DNA from: Ziziphus jujuba
Taxonomy: Eukaryota > Streptophyta > Magnoliopsida > Rosales > Rhamnaceae
Direction: 5' to 3'
Length of the DNA: 64,000 nt
Assembly (NCBI RefSeq): GCF_031755915.1
Contig: NC_083380.1
Coordinates: forward strand, 27,944,001-28,008,000
Below the pieces are notes generated by a model. That model was given only the letters and a program-made list of their open reading frames with translations, searched no databases and was not told where the DNA came from. This document shows positions 13,201 to 25,112 of the stretch, in pieces. Position 1 is the first letter of the stretch. Each line of letters opens with the position of its first letter. Both the position numbers and the translations under genes were made by a program.

Positions 13201-14981
13201 AAATAATATATTTAGTATATAGCTTTATTCCTCAACCAAGTCCTGTTTTGGGATTTTTTTCCTCTTTTTGTTTAGTCATAATAAAAAAAAAAAAATTGCT
13301 TTACAATTCAGTATGGTACTATTTTTTATCTTTTATTTATTGTTTTTTTTCAAGGAGAAAATAATAATATATTTAGATTTGGACATTAATTGTGCCATGC
13401 AGTTTCTTTGTTTCCTGAAATTGGAGAACATGGAGTTGCGTGGATGTCATGTCAAGAAGATATGGGATGATCAGTTTCTACCAAGCTCTACTTCTTTCTG
13501 TTGCTTAAAAACATTGGTGGTAGCCAACTGCAAGTTTTTAAAATGTGTAGTTTCATCTTCTATGGTTGCCAACTTTAAACAGCTCTCGCATCTTGAGGTA
13601 AAAGGTTGTGAGGCCATGGAAATAATAGTGAGCAGGGATGAGAGGACGGAAAAGATGTCATTTCCTGAACTAATTAATCTGAGCCTAGTGGATCTTCCGA
13701 GACTGTCCAAATTCTCCTCTGGAATTTTCAGTGAATTTCCAATGTTATGTGATCTTGGTATTGGGAATTGCCCTGAATTGAAGACTTTTATTTCCGAGTC
13801 ATCCGAAGAGAAGTCAAACACCACCATGCCATCTCTCTTCAACCAAAATGTAAGTTTTTTTATTGTAACGGTCCTTTAAAAAAAAAAAAAAAAAAAAGAA
13901 AGAAAGAAGCATATAATATTATTATTTTATTATTATTATTATTATTATTATATAATTTTTATTTTTATGCTCTTCGTATTGTGCTGTCCCTTGATTTAAT
14001 TTTCATTCTCTCTCCTTTTCATTTTTTGATCATTTATTGATTTATTATTATTATATAGCTTTATTCTTCAACTATGTCTTGTTTTGGGATTTATTTTCCC
14101 TTTGGTTTAGACATAATAAAAACGAAATCGTTTTCTAGTTTCTCAATTGAATGGTGAAGTAGTTACTTTGTTTGGACCTGATTTGAACTGATCAAATTTT
14201 ATAAGTTGGTATTTTTTAAGAAAGTGGTTGATAGTAATTAAATAAAAAGCGGTTCTTTTCCAATAAATTAAAGATGAACTACCTTCAAATGTAAATAATC
14301 TTCTTTTCTCTCTCTTTTTCTTTTTTTTTATTTTTTTATTTTTTTAATAGAAGAAGCATCTATTCACATGGTCATTAATTGTGCTTGCAGTTTCTTTGTT
14401 TCCTGAAATTGAAGAATTTGAAACTGCAAGAATGTAATTTCAAGAGGATATGGGATGATGATCAGCTTGTAACAAGCTCTACTTTTTGTTGCTTATCGAG
14501 TTTGAAGGTAGTCAATTGTCCCTTTTTGAAGTATGCATTCTCATCTGCTATGGCTTCGTGTTTCGAGCAACTCCAATCTATTGAGGCAAGAGATTGTGGA
14601 ACAATGGAAGAAATAATGAGCAAGTTAAATGAATGCATGGATAACATCTCATTTCCTCAGCTTCAGTCTCTGACTATCTCCCATAATGCCAACATGGTGT
14701 CTTTCACCAAGATATCAGAAGGCTTATCTCTCTTTGATGAAAGGGTGAGATTTTCAATGATTTTTTATTTTCTCTAATTCTTCTTTGTTTTTTTCTCATT
14801 AATTAATCTAGTTTAAATATATTTGAAATATATATGTAGCTTTATATTTCTTTCTGGAATTTGATAGAATTTTTTTTAAAACATAAATTTATTCCAAAGT
14901 AAATTGGATAGGAAACAACACATGAGGATTGGTATTTTTAGAGAAATGAACTTGTATTGAATTATTTTCAAATACAAAATC

Positions 14982-15023
<42 letters not shown>

Positions 15024-18000
15024 CTATTTTTTCTTTCACTCTCAGGGCGTTAACAATTTTTCTTCCTTTTTCATCTTTTTTTTTTTTTCATGTCTTTTTA
15101 TGTTGACGAATTAACCGACTAATTGATTGACCACTTGCTGGTGGGCAACCCAACAGCTGGTAGATGATCAGTAAATATTTATTTATACCTTTTTTCTACG
15201 AGAAATATTTTCTTATACTTTTTTATGGAAAAAAAAAAAGAAAGGTCCAATTTGTTTATTCTCTTTGTATTGTGCTGTTCCTTAATTTGATTTTTATTCT
15301 CTCTCCTTCTAATTTTTTGATCATTTATTGATCTATTATTATTATTAGTAGTAGTAGCAGTAGTAGAATATATAGCTTTATTCCTCAACTAAGTTCTGTT
15401 TTAGGATTAATTTTTTTCCCCCCTTTTTGTTTAGGCATAATTAAAAAAAAAATTGCTTTACAATTCAGCATGTTATTATTTTTTATTTTTTTAATTTTTT
15501 TTTTCTAAAATGAGAAAATAATAATATATTTAGATGCGGACATTAATTGTGCCATGCAGTTTATTTGTTTCCCGAAATTGGAGAACTTGGAGTTGCGAGG
15601 ATGTCGTGTCAAGAAGATACGAGATGATCAGTTTCCACCAAGCTCTACTTCTTTTTGTTGCTTAAAAAAATTGGTGGTGGCCAACTGCAAGTTTTTGAAA
15701 TGTGTAGTTTCATCTTCTACGGCTGCCAGCTTTAAACAGCTCTCGCATCTTGAGGTGACGGAGTGTGAGGCCATGGAATTAATAGTGAGAAGGGATGAGA
15801 GGATGGATAAGATGTCATTTCCCAAACTAAGTCTTTTGAGGCTAAGGAATCTTCCAAGACTGTCCAAATTCTCCTCTGGAATTTTCAGTGAGTTTCCAAT
15901 GTTACGTGATCTTTATATTCGGAATTGCCCTGAACTGAAGACTTTTATTTCCGAGTCATTCGAAGAGAAGGCAAACACCACCATGCCATCTCTCTTCAAC
16001 GAAAATGTAAGTTCCTTCTTTTTTCTTTTTTTTTAATATTGTAATGGTCCTTTTTTTATTTTTTTAAATGAAGCATCTAATATTATTATTATTATATGAT
16101 TTTTATTTTTATACTCTTCATATTCTGTTGTCCCTTGATTTGATTTTTATTCCCTCTCTCTTTTATATTTCAATCATCTATTGATCTATTATTTTTTTGT
16201 AGCTTTACTCCTCAACTATGTCCTGTTTAGAGATTTTTTTCTCCTTTTGTTTAAACAAAAATATAGTTACAAAAATGATAATATAAATACAAATAATTTT
16301 CTAATTCCTTAAATCGAATGATGAATTAGTTACTTCGTTTAGAGCTCAGCTGAGCTGATCAAATTTTATAAGTTGGTATTTTCCAAAAAAATAGTTGATA
16401 GTAATTGAATAAGAAACGAGTACTCTCCAATAAACAACATAACTTCATGCGGTTATATACAATAGGTGTCAAGTTTATACAATTTAACTTCATGCATGAT
16501 ACTACCTTGTAACATATGCGGTTTGCATGTAATGAACAAAAATGACTAAGCAATTTTGTTAGGCATCAAGAAATTCGCATCACCATATTTCAACACTGCC
16601 CCAACTATGTCCTGTTTTGAAACTTTTTTTTTTTTTTTTGTTTTTTTTAAACGAATTAACCAACCAATCAATTGAGCACTTGCTGATGGGCAACCCAACA
16701 GCTGGTAGATGATCAGTGATTGATTTATACCTTCTTTTGGGAGAGAAATATTTTCTTATACCTAGTGATTAACGAAAATGAGAACATGTTTGTTTTTTTT
16801 TTTTTTTTTTTTTTTTTTTTTGGATGTTCACTTTTAGGATGCCCTGATTTTGTTCTCAACCTCAAATAATTTATTTTGATTATTTTGGTTTGGTTTGTTG
16901 TTACTGAATTCTCTTGATCAGAAAAACATAACAAAAGCCAAAGAAACCCTTTCACACCCCCCCCCCCCCCCCCCCCCCCCCCCCATGCATTGGGTGCTCA
17001 CATGCTAAATGTGTGTGTAGTGCAGGTTACAAAATGAGATTATCTCATTTAGACTCGTAATAGTATCTGACTTCTTTTTTTTTTTTCTTTTTTTTCTTTT
17101 TTTTTTTTTTTTTTTTTGGGGAAAAAAATTAAGCAAGTATTTTTCTAATATGATAATTACATTGCAGGTTGCATTCCCCAGCTTGAAGACTGTATGCGTT
17201 GAAGGCGTGGATGGGTTAAAGATGATATGGCAATACGGACGACTCCCTAATAATGCTGAATCCTTTTGCCAATTGGAAGATGTAGAAGTTGAAAAATGTA
17301 AGAATCTAATGGGGATATTTTCATCTGGTATGCATACAAGACTGGGGAATCTAAAAAGGTTGAAAATAAGTGAATGTGAAATGGTGGAAGAGATCTTTGA
17401 AATGGAAACATCAAATTGTGGGATAGAAGAAGTTGCTGGTAAGCAGGAAGGATTGGAGACAGTAGTATCCCCTGATGATGCGTTTGTATTCCCTCTATTA
17501 CAGAAAATCAAGCTCCAAAGTTTGCCCAATCTAGTGAGTTTCTATGCAGGAACACACACCCTAAGATTTCCTTCGTTAAAAAGTTTAAAACTGACGGAGT
17601 GCTTGAAGGTGAAGGCTGTTTCTGGTTCAGAACTTTTGAGCTATCAAGGCAGGCATGAGTCACTATTCTCTACAATATTCTCCACCAAAGTAAGACTTTC
17701 ATTTTTCAACCATATAGATAGTAGTCGATTACGTTAGAAAAAGCAGTAAGCAGAGGAGAAAGTTGGCTTGTATATATAGTACTTAATTTAAAGATAAAAG
17801 TTGTATAATTAATTTGCAGGTTCCATTTGGTAGAGATTGCAAATGCAAAATAAAACTAGGTAAACTGCCAAACTTGATGCATTTGATGGAGGAGGAGGAG
17901 GAGGAGGAGGAGAGCTCCCTGCAGCAGCCGCAAACATTGTTCATTCCAGATATGATAGATATACAAGTGGTGGAATGTGAAAGGTTAAAGAACCTGGTAC

Positions 18001-18801
18001 CGTCCTCCATATCCTTGCAGAACTTGAACTCCTTGATGCTGACAGATTGCCATGGAATGCTACATTTACTATCTTCCCATACAGCCAAAAGCATGACACA
18101 ACTTCGTTGGTTGGAAATAAGAAGTTGCAAAAGAATGGAAGAGATAATTTCTGATGCGGGAGTTGACCATTCGAAAGGTGGTGAAATTGTCTTTACTTGG
18201 TTAGATCAATTGGTGCTCGATGATTTACCCACTCTCACGAACTTCTATTCTGGGAACTATACAATAAGATTTCCAAATTTAGAATTTTTGAGTGTCAATA
18301 GGTGCTTTGACATGCAAAATTTCTCTAAACATAGTATTATAAGCACCCAACAACTGGAAGAAATATCTATTAATGGTACTTCTTATAGAGGACCAGAATT
18401 GGAATCCAAGTTGAAATCAGAATCAGAAACAGAATCGTCTTCTAATTGGATGGTTGGTATTAATAGCATCATAGCAAAACACTGCCCGAGCCACCATCGC
18501 CGTACTGCATTACAAGAGCTCTCCACTGAAAAAGGTATATATCAACTCATTCTCCGAAATGTTATATTATTAGTACAAAAAATTGAGCTTTTCAAAACTA
18601 TATTACAATTTTTTTATAACAGAAATCAGTTTTTTTTTTTTTTCTAATAAGAAAAAAAGAAAATAGATATGTAGTTTTGAAGGAGCTCATACATCAAGAT
18701 TTTCACAAATAATATTTACAAAATACATGTCAGTAACTCTATTCATTATTCATTGTTCTCTTACATCAGATATCACTCCGTTAAATCCGTCTGAAGAATA
18801 G
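10226..18801 (+). CDS. CC-NB-ARC-LRR disease-resistance protein (At4g27190/RPS2-like), seven-exon model
   Basis: Intracellular immune receptor of the CNL class, which senses pathogen effectors and switches on ADP/ATP exchange at the NB-ARC domain. Exons by eye: 10226-13096, 13403-13849, 14391-14744, 15560-16006, 17168-17689, 17820-18534, 18770-18801. All junctions are GT/AG. The first five are phase 0 and the last phase 1, ending at TAG 18799-18801, about 1,795 residues. Exon 1 (957 residues) holds a coiled-coil start (~1-130) and NB-ARC: P-loop GMPGAGKTT (179-187), kinase-2 FLIILDDIW (255-263), RNBS-B CKILMTSR (283-290), GRLPLC in place of the usual GLPLA (~345-350), and KMHDVV with the MHD at 468-470. 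LRRs follow from about residue 540. Later exons are the irregular, cysteine-rich LRR type of this group. P-loop, kinase-2 and MHD being intact argue for a working gene. The least sure parts are the last exon and the 5' leader. Confidence 0.85.
13297..13849 (+). repeat. LRR exon 2 plus upstream intron: duplicated unit, copy 1
   Basis: The intron end (from AATTGCTTTACAATTCAG to the acceptor TGTGCCATGCAG) and the 149-codon exon are repeated at 15452-16006. The exon encodes an LRR block with core segments such as LENMELRGC and LSHLEVKGCEAME. The exon lengths match exactly and the phase is 0 at both ends, so duplication could add the block without breaking the frame. Confidence 0.88.
14391..14744 (+). 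other. CNL exon 3 (LRR block, 118 codons)
   Basis: Begins FLCFLKLKNLKLQEC after the acceptor GTGCTTGCAG and ends at GATGAAAGG before GTGAGA. It is a diverged, shorter relative of exons 2 and 4, sharing the opening FLCFLKL segment and the Cx2L-x-x-LxVxxC pattern, so it is probably an older copy of the same LRR module. It is phase 0 at both ends. Confidence 0.8.
15106..15192 (+). repeat. Intron segment repeated within the CNL gene
   Basis: A segment with CACTTGCTGGTGGGCAACCC, then CAGCTGGTAGATGATCAGT and a TTTATACCTT end, recurs at about 16660-16735 in the next intron. Short T-rich segments with TCCTCAACTATGTCCTG-like text also recur near 13233, 14069, 15385, 16210 and 16602. These are traces of whole exon-intron duplication. 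Confidence 0.75.
15452..16006 (+). repeat. LRR exon 4 plus upstream intron: duplicated unit, copy 2
   Basis: Second copy of the 13297-13849 unit. My hand alignment gives 28 differences in 149 residues against exon 2. Many changes fall in variable LRR positions (for example LINLSLVDLP against LSLLRLRNLP) while the scaffold (VVANCKFLKCVVSSS, LSKFSSGIFSEFPML) is unchanged. Confidence 0.88.
16957..16984. repeat. 28-base poly-C run in a CNL intron
   Basis: An uninterrupted C run in intron 4, 184 bases before exon 5. A T run lies upstream (16791-16820). Runs this long are slippage-prone and may be mis-sized in an assembly. Confidence 0.9.
17168..17689 (+). other. CNL exon 5 (LRR block, 174 codons)
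   Basis: Starts VAFPSLKTVCVEGVDGLKMI after a TTGCAG acceptor and ends TTCTCCACCAAA before GTAAGA. It carries the LRR pattern of this CNL group, in which short strands end in a cysteine (VEVEKCKN, LKISECEMVEE, LKLTECLKVK). It is phase 0 at both ends. Confidence 0.85.
17820..18801 (+). other. CNL exons 6 and 7: LRR end, acidic run and C-terminus
   Basis: Exon 6 (17820-18534) continues in frame from exon 5 and carries a GAG/GAA microsatellite coding for a run of eight or more glutamates (~17886-17912), then further LRRs (IQVVECERLKNLV, LEIRSCKRMEEII). Its donor leaves phase 1. The acceptor CTTACATCAG at 18760-18769 opens a 32-base exon that supplies DITPLNPSEE and a stop. The small terminal exon is inferred from phase and splice sites. 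Reading through the donor instead would end at 18647 after a low-complexity tail. Confidence 0.7.
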
Positions 18802-20184
18802 CCATCTCCTCAAATGTATATCTATTGCGAGTGGTCTCTGCAAGTAATTTGGTGTCTTGTATATGGATGATCAGGTCATTCCTTGAAAACTTTAATATTA
18901 TTTTTTTTTTTGGAATAAATTTTTTGACGAATCCCGAATTTTAGCTAATTTCCTAAAAAACCACATTTTGGTACATTATTGTGTCTGTTAATTTTTGTTG
19001 GAGATGTTGATTGAAATCCCCAAAAAAAAAACAAGAGTGTGGATTTTGGATTGAACAATTCGAAATAGAGGAAGACCGAGTGTTTTTATTCGAAATATGT
19101 GTTTTATGTTAGCCTTTTTGGAAAAGCAAAAGAAAATGGACTTTTTTTTTTTCCTTTTAAGGTGGAAGCAATTAATTCATCTTATTATAGAGATATGAAT
19201 CATTTTTTATTCAATCCATTCATTCATGTTGTATTAGATCGGTAAAATATATAGTTACCGTACAATCCAGTTTTTTTTTTTTTTTTTTTCCTGTATGGGT
19301 TTATAAACAATTATGTTTATTCTAAATGTAAAATAAAGATAGGATAGACAATTATATTGCACACGAATTAAAAGTTTGCATTCCTACCAATGTATGTTAA
19401 TCATGGCTATAATGATTTTTTTAAGGAACAATTTTATTCCTGGACTTGATTTTTTAATGAGAGTTCCAGAACGCCTCAGTGACTTTGGGTCAAAAGGAAG
19501 CTATATAATTAAAAACAAAAAAGAGCAAGCAAAATCAGTGAAAGCAAATGCCTCATTAATTCTTTGCTTGAAACTTGAATAAATTAGTAGATAATTTCTT
19601 CCTCTGATCTGCTGTAGTATACTTTTCAATCCTGTAGTTTTTTATACAGAGTTTTAAGTATTTCTTTGCCATTCTTTCTCTTTTATAGTTCTTTTGGACA
19701 TTATATCATATATACACTAACATTTTGTGTATATATATATATATATATGTATATTGTATAGTATTTTTACATGATATGTGCTTTTGGTGTAATGTTTCAG
19801 GTACACAACCGGGGGTTATATTTGTAGCGGCAATGTAATAGAGATCTCCTTGTGCTAAAAGATTTGAGTAAACAAGAGAACATTAATGCTTAATTTTAAG
19901 TAAGACTAATGCTTCATATTTTTACCTTTGAATTCATGGTCTGTGGTGATCAGTGATCCAAATATCGGTATCGACGGAAATATCAAAAGTAAGATTTTAT
20001 GGAAATATTGATGGAAATATTGACCAAATTACGAAAACTATTAAAATTTAATTTAGAATATAAATTTTTACATATGAGATCATTAATACAGTAAAATAAT
20101 ATAAAAAATGTAATAATTAAAATACAAATATAATGACATAGTCCACAAATATTAAAAATTATTATAACTAAAAAAAATGTAATG
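18802..20184. other. Downstream of the CNL gene: likely 3' UTR, then AT-rich spacer
   Basis: A GATCAG|GT donor-like site near 18871-18875 and a GTTTCAG acceptor-like site at 19794-19800 would fit a 3'-UTR intron, which is common in this gene group, but this is not certain. No other gene seen. The flanks of the LTR inserted at 20190 (about 19960-20184 and 22947-23040) share ATATCGGTATCGA/CATCGATATCGA-like ends, perhaps an older element split by the insertion. Confidence 0.4.
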
Positions 20185-20189
20185 TTTGT

Positions 20190-22941
20190 TGTCAGGATCC
20201 ATCCAAAATTCTTCACCGGAATCTTAGACAAGTCCTGATCCCAGGAAAACCCTATCAGATCCTCCAATGGGAAATCTAGCAGAATCTCCCCTAAGGGTTG
20301 GATTTATCACAAATTTTTTGCACTGAAACACACTTCTATATTCATCTCCTTATTCCTCCCACAATACTACAAGTTGATTCCATAAATTTATAGCACTCCA
20401 AATGAATAATAGTAATCCAGTGCATAATTAATACATAAATATCCGAGACAGTATACAGAGCTTCATGAAGTACTATTAAGCATAGAATACAACAAGGATG
20501 AAAGAAATATTACAATTGCAATAAATGAAGACAAAGGCACTTCTCGAACTAAGATAGCGATGAAGATCAGGTCGATGAATACCGACAAAACCTGGTACCT
20601 AGAGGAACAGAATTTAAAAAAATAAGATGCTAATCATCTCAGTGAGTGAACCTATCTACTGAACACCTTTAATATTAATAATATAACAAATAAAAGAATT
20701 TAATTAATATCAATAATTAAATAAATAAATAATAATAACAATTGAAGTAATATTTTTTCTCAAAACCCTCACTATTCACTCTGTTGGAAATGTTCCCCTT
20801 TTAAAATATTTTCACAAAACCTGATATTCGTATTTTCCGAAAACCAAGGGATCAATTAATTTAATAAATAATAGATAAATACCCCAAATATAAATAAAAT
20901 GTAATAAATTATAATAAATAATTTTTGAACACTTTGGGGTTTGAAATTTCTATCCGAAAATTTATACTTGACGCACCACACCATATACAAGTGATGCCCT
21001 CCGATTCCCAGCGTCCCGAGCACCAACTGGCAGGAGATTAAAAAGAGAAACTTGCATACGGCACTTCGGCGTCCCGACAATACCGCTACTGAAACCGTCA
21101 TCCCGGCCAAGGAGGGGGGCGGCTGTGGCCAATATCAAACTTGCCTGCCCTCGGTCCAATGGCAACTCACGGGAGACATAATAACTTGCGCGCTAACCAC
21201 ATATACACCGGAACACCAATACTGTATGAGTGCGTCTAAAATAAGTATTAAATTAATTATTACCGTACCGATTTTCCAAAAATTACCGTGGGAAATATAC
21301 CAGTTTTCAATTTCTCCATCCCACATATTTTTCTTTAACATACCCGGTACAAAACCATCGATAACAATATAAAAGTAATTTTTCTCGTAACACGAGGTCC
21401 AACAAATAATATTCCACGGGCATAATTATAAAATTTAAACCACCAATTTAAACAAATAATTTCCTCAAAATATTTAAACCAAATATGCCCAAAAATAATA
21501 TTAAAACCACATACGATTTATTACTGAAAATACCTTATTCATGCGTAATAAATAAAATTAAATCACAATAAAATGATAATTTTCCACAATTATAATTAAA
21601 TTGCACCACATGAGCATAATTCCAAATATCAATTAAACATCAATTAAATATAATTAATTGCCGCAAAATATTTTTTAAAGGTGGGTCACTCACCTCGAGC
21701 ACGCAATTAACCTAAGATCCTCCATGGGAACAATTCCACGACGCACACGTGCTCCTAGAACACAATTCACACACAGTCAAATAAATTAATATTTTATTCG
21801 GGTAAATAATACCCGATACCCGGGGGTTAAACACAAACTTTAACCAAAATTGACGAGTAATATACCGAATCGAAGCTTGAGCGACGAGGATTACAAATCC
21901 AATCTTACTTCCGGGAGATCGGACCGGTGGTGGCCGGAATCTCGCCGGAAAGCTTTCGGGATTCAACTCTTCGATCCTCTCAAACCGTCACGAAATGGAG
22001 GAAAAGGACACCGGATTTGGATTCAGGGGGTTGGAATTAGTGGGGAAGGACCGGCGATGCAACTGGGTACTCGCTGAAACAGTGATTTCCGGCGAGCCAC
22101 CGCGGTCACCGGCGGCGGCGCGTCCGGTGGCCGATGGATGAGATTTTTAGGGGTTTTGTAGATCGAGGGGAGAGGGTTCCAACGGGACCGGCGATGAGGC
22201 AAACGGAGGCCGGACGGCGAAGAGATCTGGGTTTGAAGATTTTCGACCCCTCGCCGGAAAATACTCTGGGGGCGCGTCGGAGGTCCCGTGGCCGTGAAAT
22301 TTGGGTGGTCGGTCGGAAATGGAGAGGCGCTCCTGTCTAGCTGGCGCATGTGGCCCTCCGGTGGCCAACCGGTGGTGGCCGGTCATTTCTCTCTCTAGCT
22401 CTCTCTCTCCTTCTCTCTCCTTCCCCCCGTTTTGCCAAAATAAAAACCACCGTGAGTGACACTGTTCACCCACGTGGATCTCTCAGATGTCGACATGTGG
22501 CATTTCACTGTTCACCGATTCAAAAACATTAAAATATTACAGTAGTCGGAAAACTTCACACGTCCATAACTTTTTAACCAGATGTCCAATTTAAGCGTGC
22601 TGCTAGTCTATGAACTCATATCGATGAGCAATTTAGAACCATAAAAAAGTCAAAGAAAAATTCTATAACCATAAAAAGTCAACTCTCGGCACCTTTTGGA
22701 CAGTTTGGACCTCAACTTGTTTTGCTCACAACTTTCAAACCGTAGCTCCGTTTTCAACGTGCTACTAGTCTACGAACTCGTGCCAACATGTACTTCGTAA
22801 CGGTACCTCAGTCAATCTAGAATTCCATCCGAGTCAAAAAGTCAACTTTTGATCCCTTCGGTCAAAGGTCAAAGTCAAGTCAAGGGTCAACCTTGGTCAA
22901 AGTTGGAAAATTTCCGCTGTACTTTGGGACGGGGTGTTACA
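20190..22941 (-). mobile_element. Ty3/gypsy solo LTR, 2.75 kb, minus strand
   Basis: The ends, read on the minus strand, are TGTAACACCCCGTCCC (22941) and GGATCCTGACA (20190). A 5-bp target-site duplication TTTGT flanks both sides (20185-20189, 22942-22946). No internal coding region is present, so this is a solo LTR left by LTR-LTR recombination. It carries the family's GA-rich leader region, the GTGAGTGACCCACC segment and the GC-rich conserved block (about 20975-21235). Confidence 0.93.
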
Positions 22942-22946
22942 TTTGT

Positions 22947-24559
22947 TATTACCAAAATATAAAAAATTTAACAAATAATATTAAGATACATGAAATTATC
23001 AAACATAATTTAGAACACATCATCGATATCGAAAGGAAGACACAAAAAAAGAAGATTTGGAAGTAAAGTTTTCTTTTTTATTTCTCAAAATTAAAAAAAA
23101 AAAAATAGTGAGTTGAATAATTTAATATAATAAAAAGATATAACAAATATTTAACTAATTGAAATGGTACCATTTCACGTGATACCAAGGATACAATTGT
23201 ATTTGCAAAACACGCAATTAAAAATCATGTATCAAAAGGATTTTTTTTTATTTTTTTTTATTTTGGCACGTCTCAGAAGTTGTTATTCCAATTTTCTCAA
23301 ACTTACTTTTAATAGACTGCAATGCCTATTTATTTATTCAAAAACCCCAAACTTTTCGGGAAAAGATAAATACGCCAGTCCAAAAAAATAATAAATAAAA
23401 ATCTACAGCAAATATTAACACATGGCTATAGCTCATAGCTATTGATCTAATCCTCGCACAAGTTTCTCAACTTCTATTAGTATTTCTACTCGGCTCCTGC
23501 TTACGTGTAATCAGTTAAGGACTCCATGATTTCACTAATTACTAAACTACCCTTCATTCTTTCTCTGACCCCCGATTTCATTCACAAAAGAATCAAAGCT
23601 ATAATGTTAAAACTTTAACAAAAACAAAAAACCTTCATCATTGCACAGGATCGATTGCCCACTTGAAAACATCACTCTGTCTTTTTTTTTTTTTCCTAAA
23701 TTCCCCACTTGAAATCATCCGTGGAATACTGGGTACTCACAAGAGTTGTTTGAAATTATCTCAGAGGAGTGAACAGCGACATTACATGAAATTTCGCCGG
23801 CTTTCCATTGATTTTGGCGATATCTCGGCGACTTCTTCTGACAACGGCGACAATAAACGGCACCGGCAACTTTTTGTCGACATCACTGATGGAAACTTCT
23901 TTCCCCCTCTATCGTTGTCGGTGGTCGACGATACTCGACATTGTCGACTATATCTCGGTGACTTCTTCGACTTTTTTCTTCCTTGGTTGTGATTGGTGAT
24001 GGAGTACTACTTCAATTTGTTTTCTTTTTTTATCTTAATTGTTAAAAATTTATGTTATTTTAACATTTTTGGTTTTTTTTTTCCCCCATGTTTCTTTGTT
24101 TGATGTTCTGAAAGTTATTCAACTAAGGTGACCTAAGACTGAATCTTGTAAATAATTGCTTTGTTTTTTATTTAGTTTGATTATCATTTTATTTTATTTT
24201 TTTAAAATTTGATTTATTTAATTTTAACAAATTTTTAGTTGGTTAGCTTAGAACATTTTTCAATTTCTATTTGGATAGTGATAAAATTTATAGAAATCTA
24301 ATTATTTTGAAAAATTGATGATTTTTTTTTTGTTTGGAATTTTTGTTCCTATTGATAAAAATGTCATTTTAAAAGTTCAAAAATAATTTAAAAATTTTTT
24401 AAATATAAATTTATTTTTGACTTACATATAATATTAAATTTAATTATTTATAAATTTTAATTTTTTAATTTCTTATAAATATAATAGGATGAAAATTTAA
24501 TTTCAAAAAAATTAATTTTGGAAAAACTAAGTTCCATCTCTTTGAATTTTGACATAAAT
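22947..24559. other. Intergenic DNA between two LTRs
   Basis: AT-rich. Around 23740-23995 a (+) stretch with repeated CGGCGAC-type segments is less AT-rich and has two overlapping open frames, but neither matches a family I know. Elsewhere nothing is recognised. Confidence 0.4.
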
Positions 24560-24564
24560 GTTAT

Positions 24565-25077
24565 TGTAACACCCCGTCCCAAACTACATCGGAATTCTTG
24601 CATGCTGACCGAGGTGGACCGTTGACCGAGTGGGTCAAAAGTTGACTTTTTGTTCCAGTCGAAATTTCTAGTTGACCGTGGTACCGTAGCGAAGTACATG
24701 ATGCTCCGAGTTTGTAGACTAGTAGCACATCAAAAATGGAGCTACGGTTTGAAAGTTATGGGCAAAACAAGTCGAAATTCAAACTGTCCAAAAGGTGCCC
24801 CGAGTTGACTTTTTATGGTTGTAGAATTTTGTTTTGACTTTTGTATGGTTGTAAAATACTCGTTGATACGAGTTCATAGACTAGCGGCACACTTAAATTG
24901 GACATCTGATTAAAAAGTTATGGACATGTGAAGTTTTTCGAATATCGTAATATTTTAATATATCTGGCTTGAGTGAACAGTACATGCCACGTGTCGCAAT
25001 TTTAGCCAATCCCCGTGAGTGAACAGTGTCACCCACGGTGGCTTTTATTTTGGCAAAACGGGTGAGCCGGTGGGGAA

Positions 25078-25112
<35 letters not shown>

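Noticed and set aside
13268..13402. Upstream extension of exon 2 as an independent start (Met at 13268)
   Set aside because: The extension is a low-complexity intron end rich in Phe and Lys; a TGCCATGCAG acceptor at 13402 and conservation with exon 4 mark the true exon border.
22023..22532. Overlapping open frames on both strands in GC-rich sequence
   Set aside because: They fall within the LTR at 20190-22941 and recur in other LTR copies in shifted forms; no frame is conserved, and they are arginine- and proline-rich shadows of GC-rich DNA.
22947..24559. Possible gene at 23663-23999 with two overlapping frames
   Set aside because: No known motif, no splice context, and the frames begin in a T-run; composition alone is not enough for a call.
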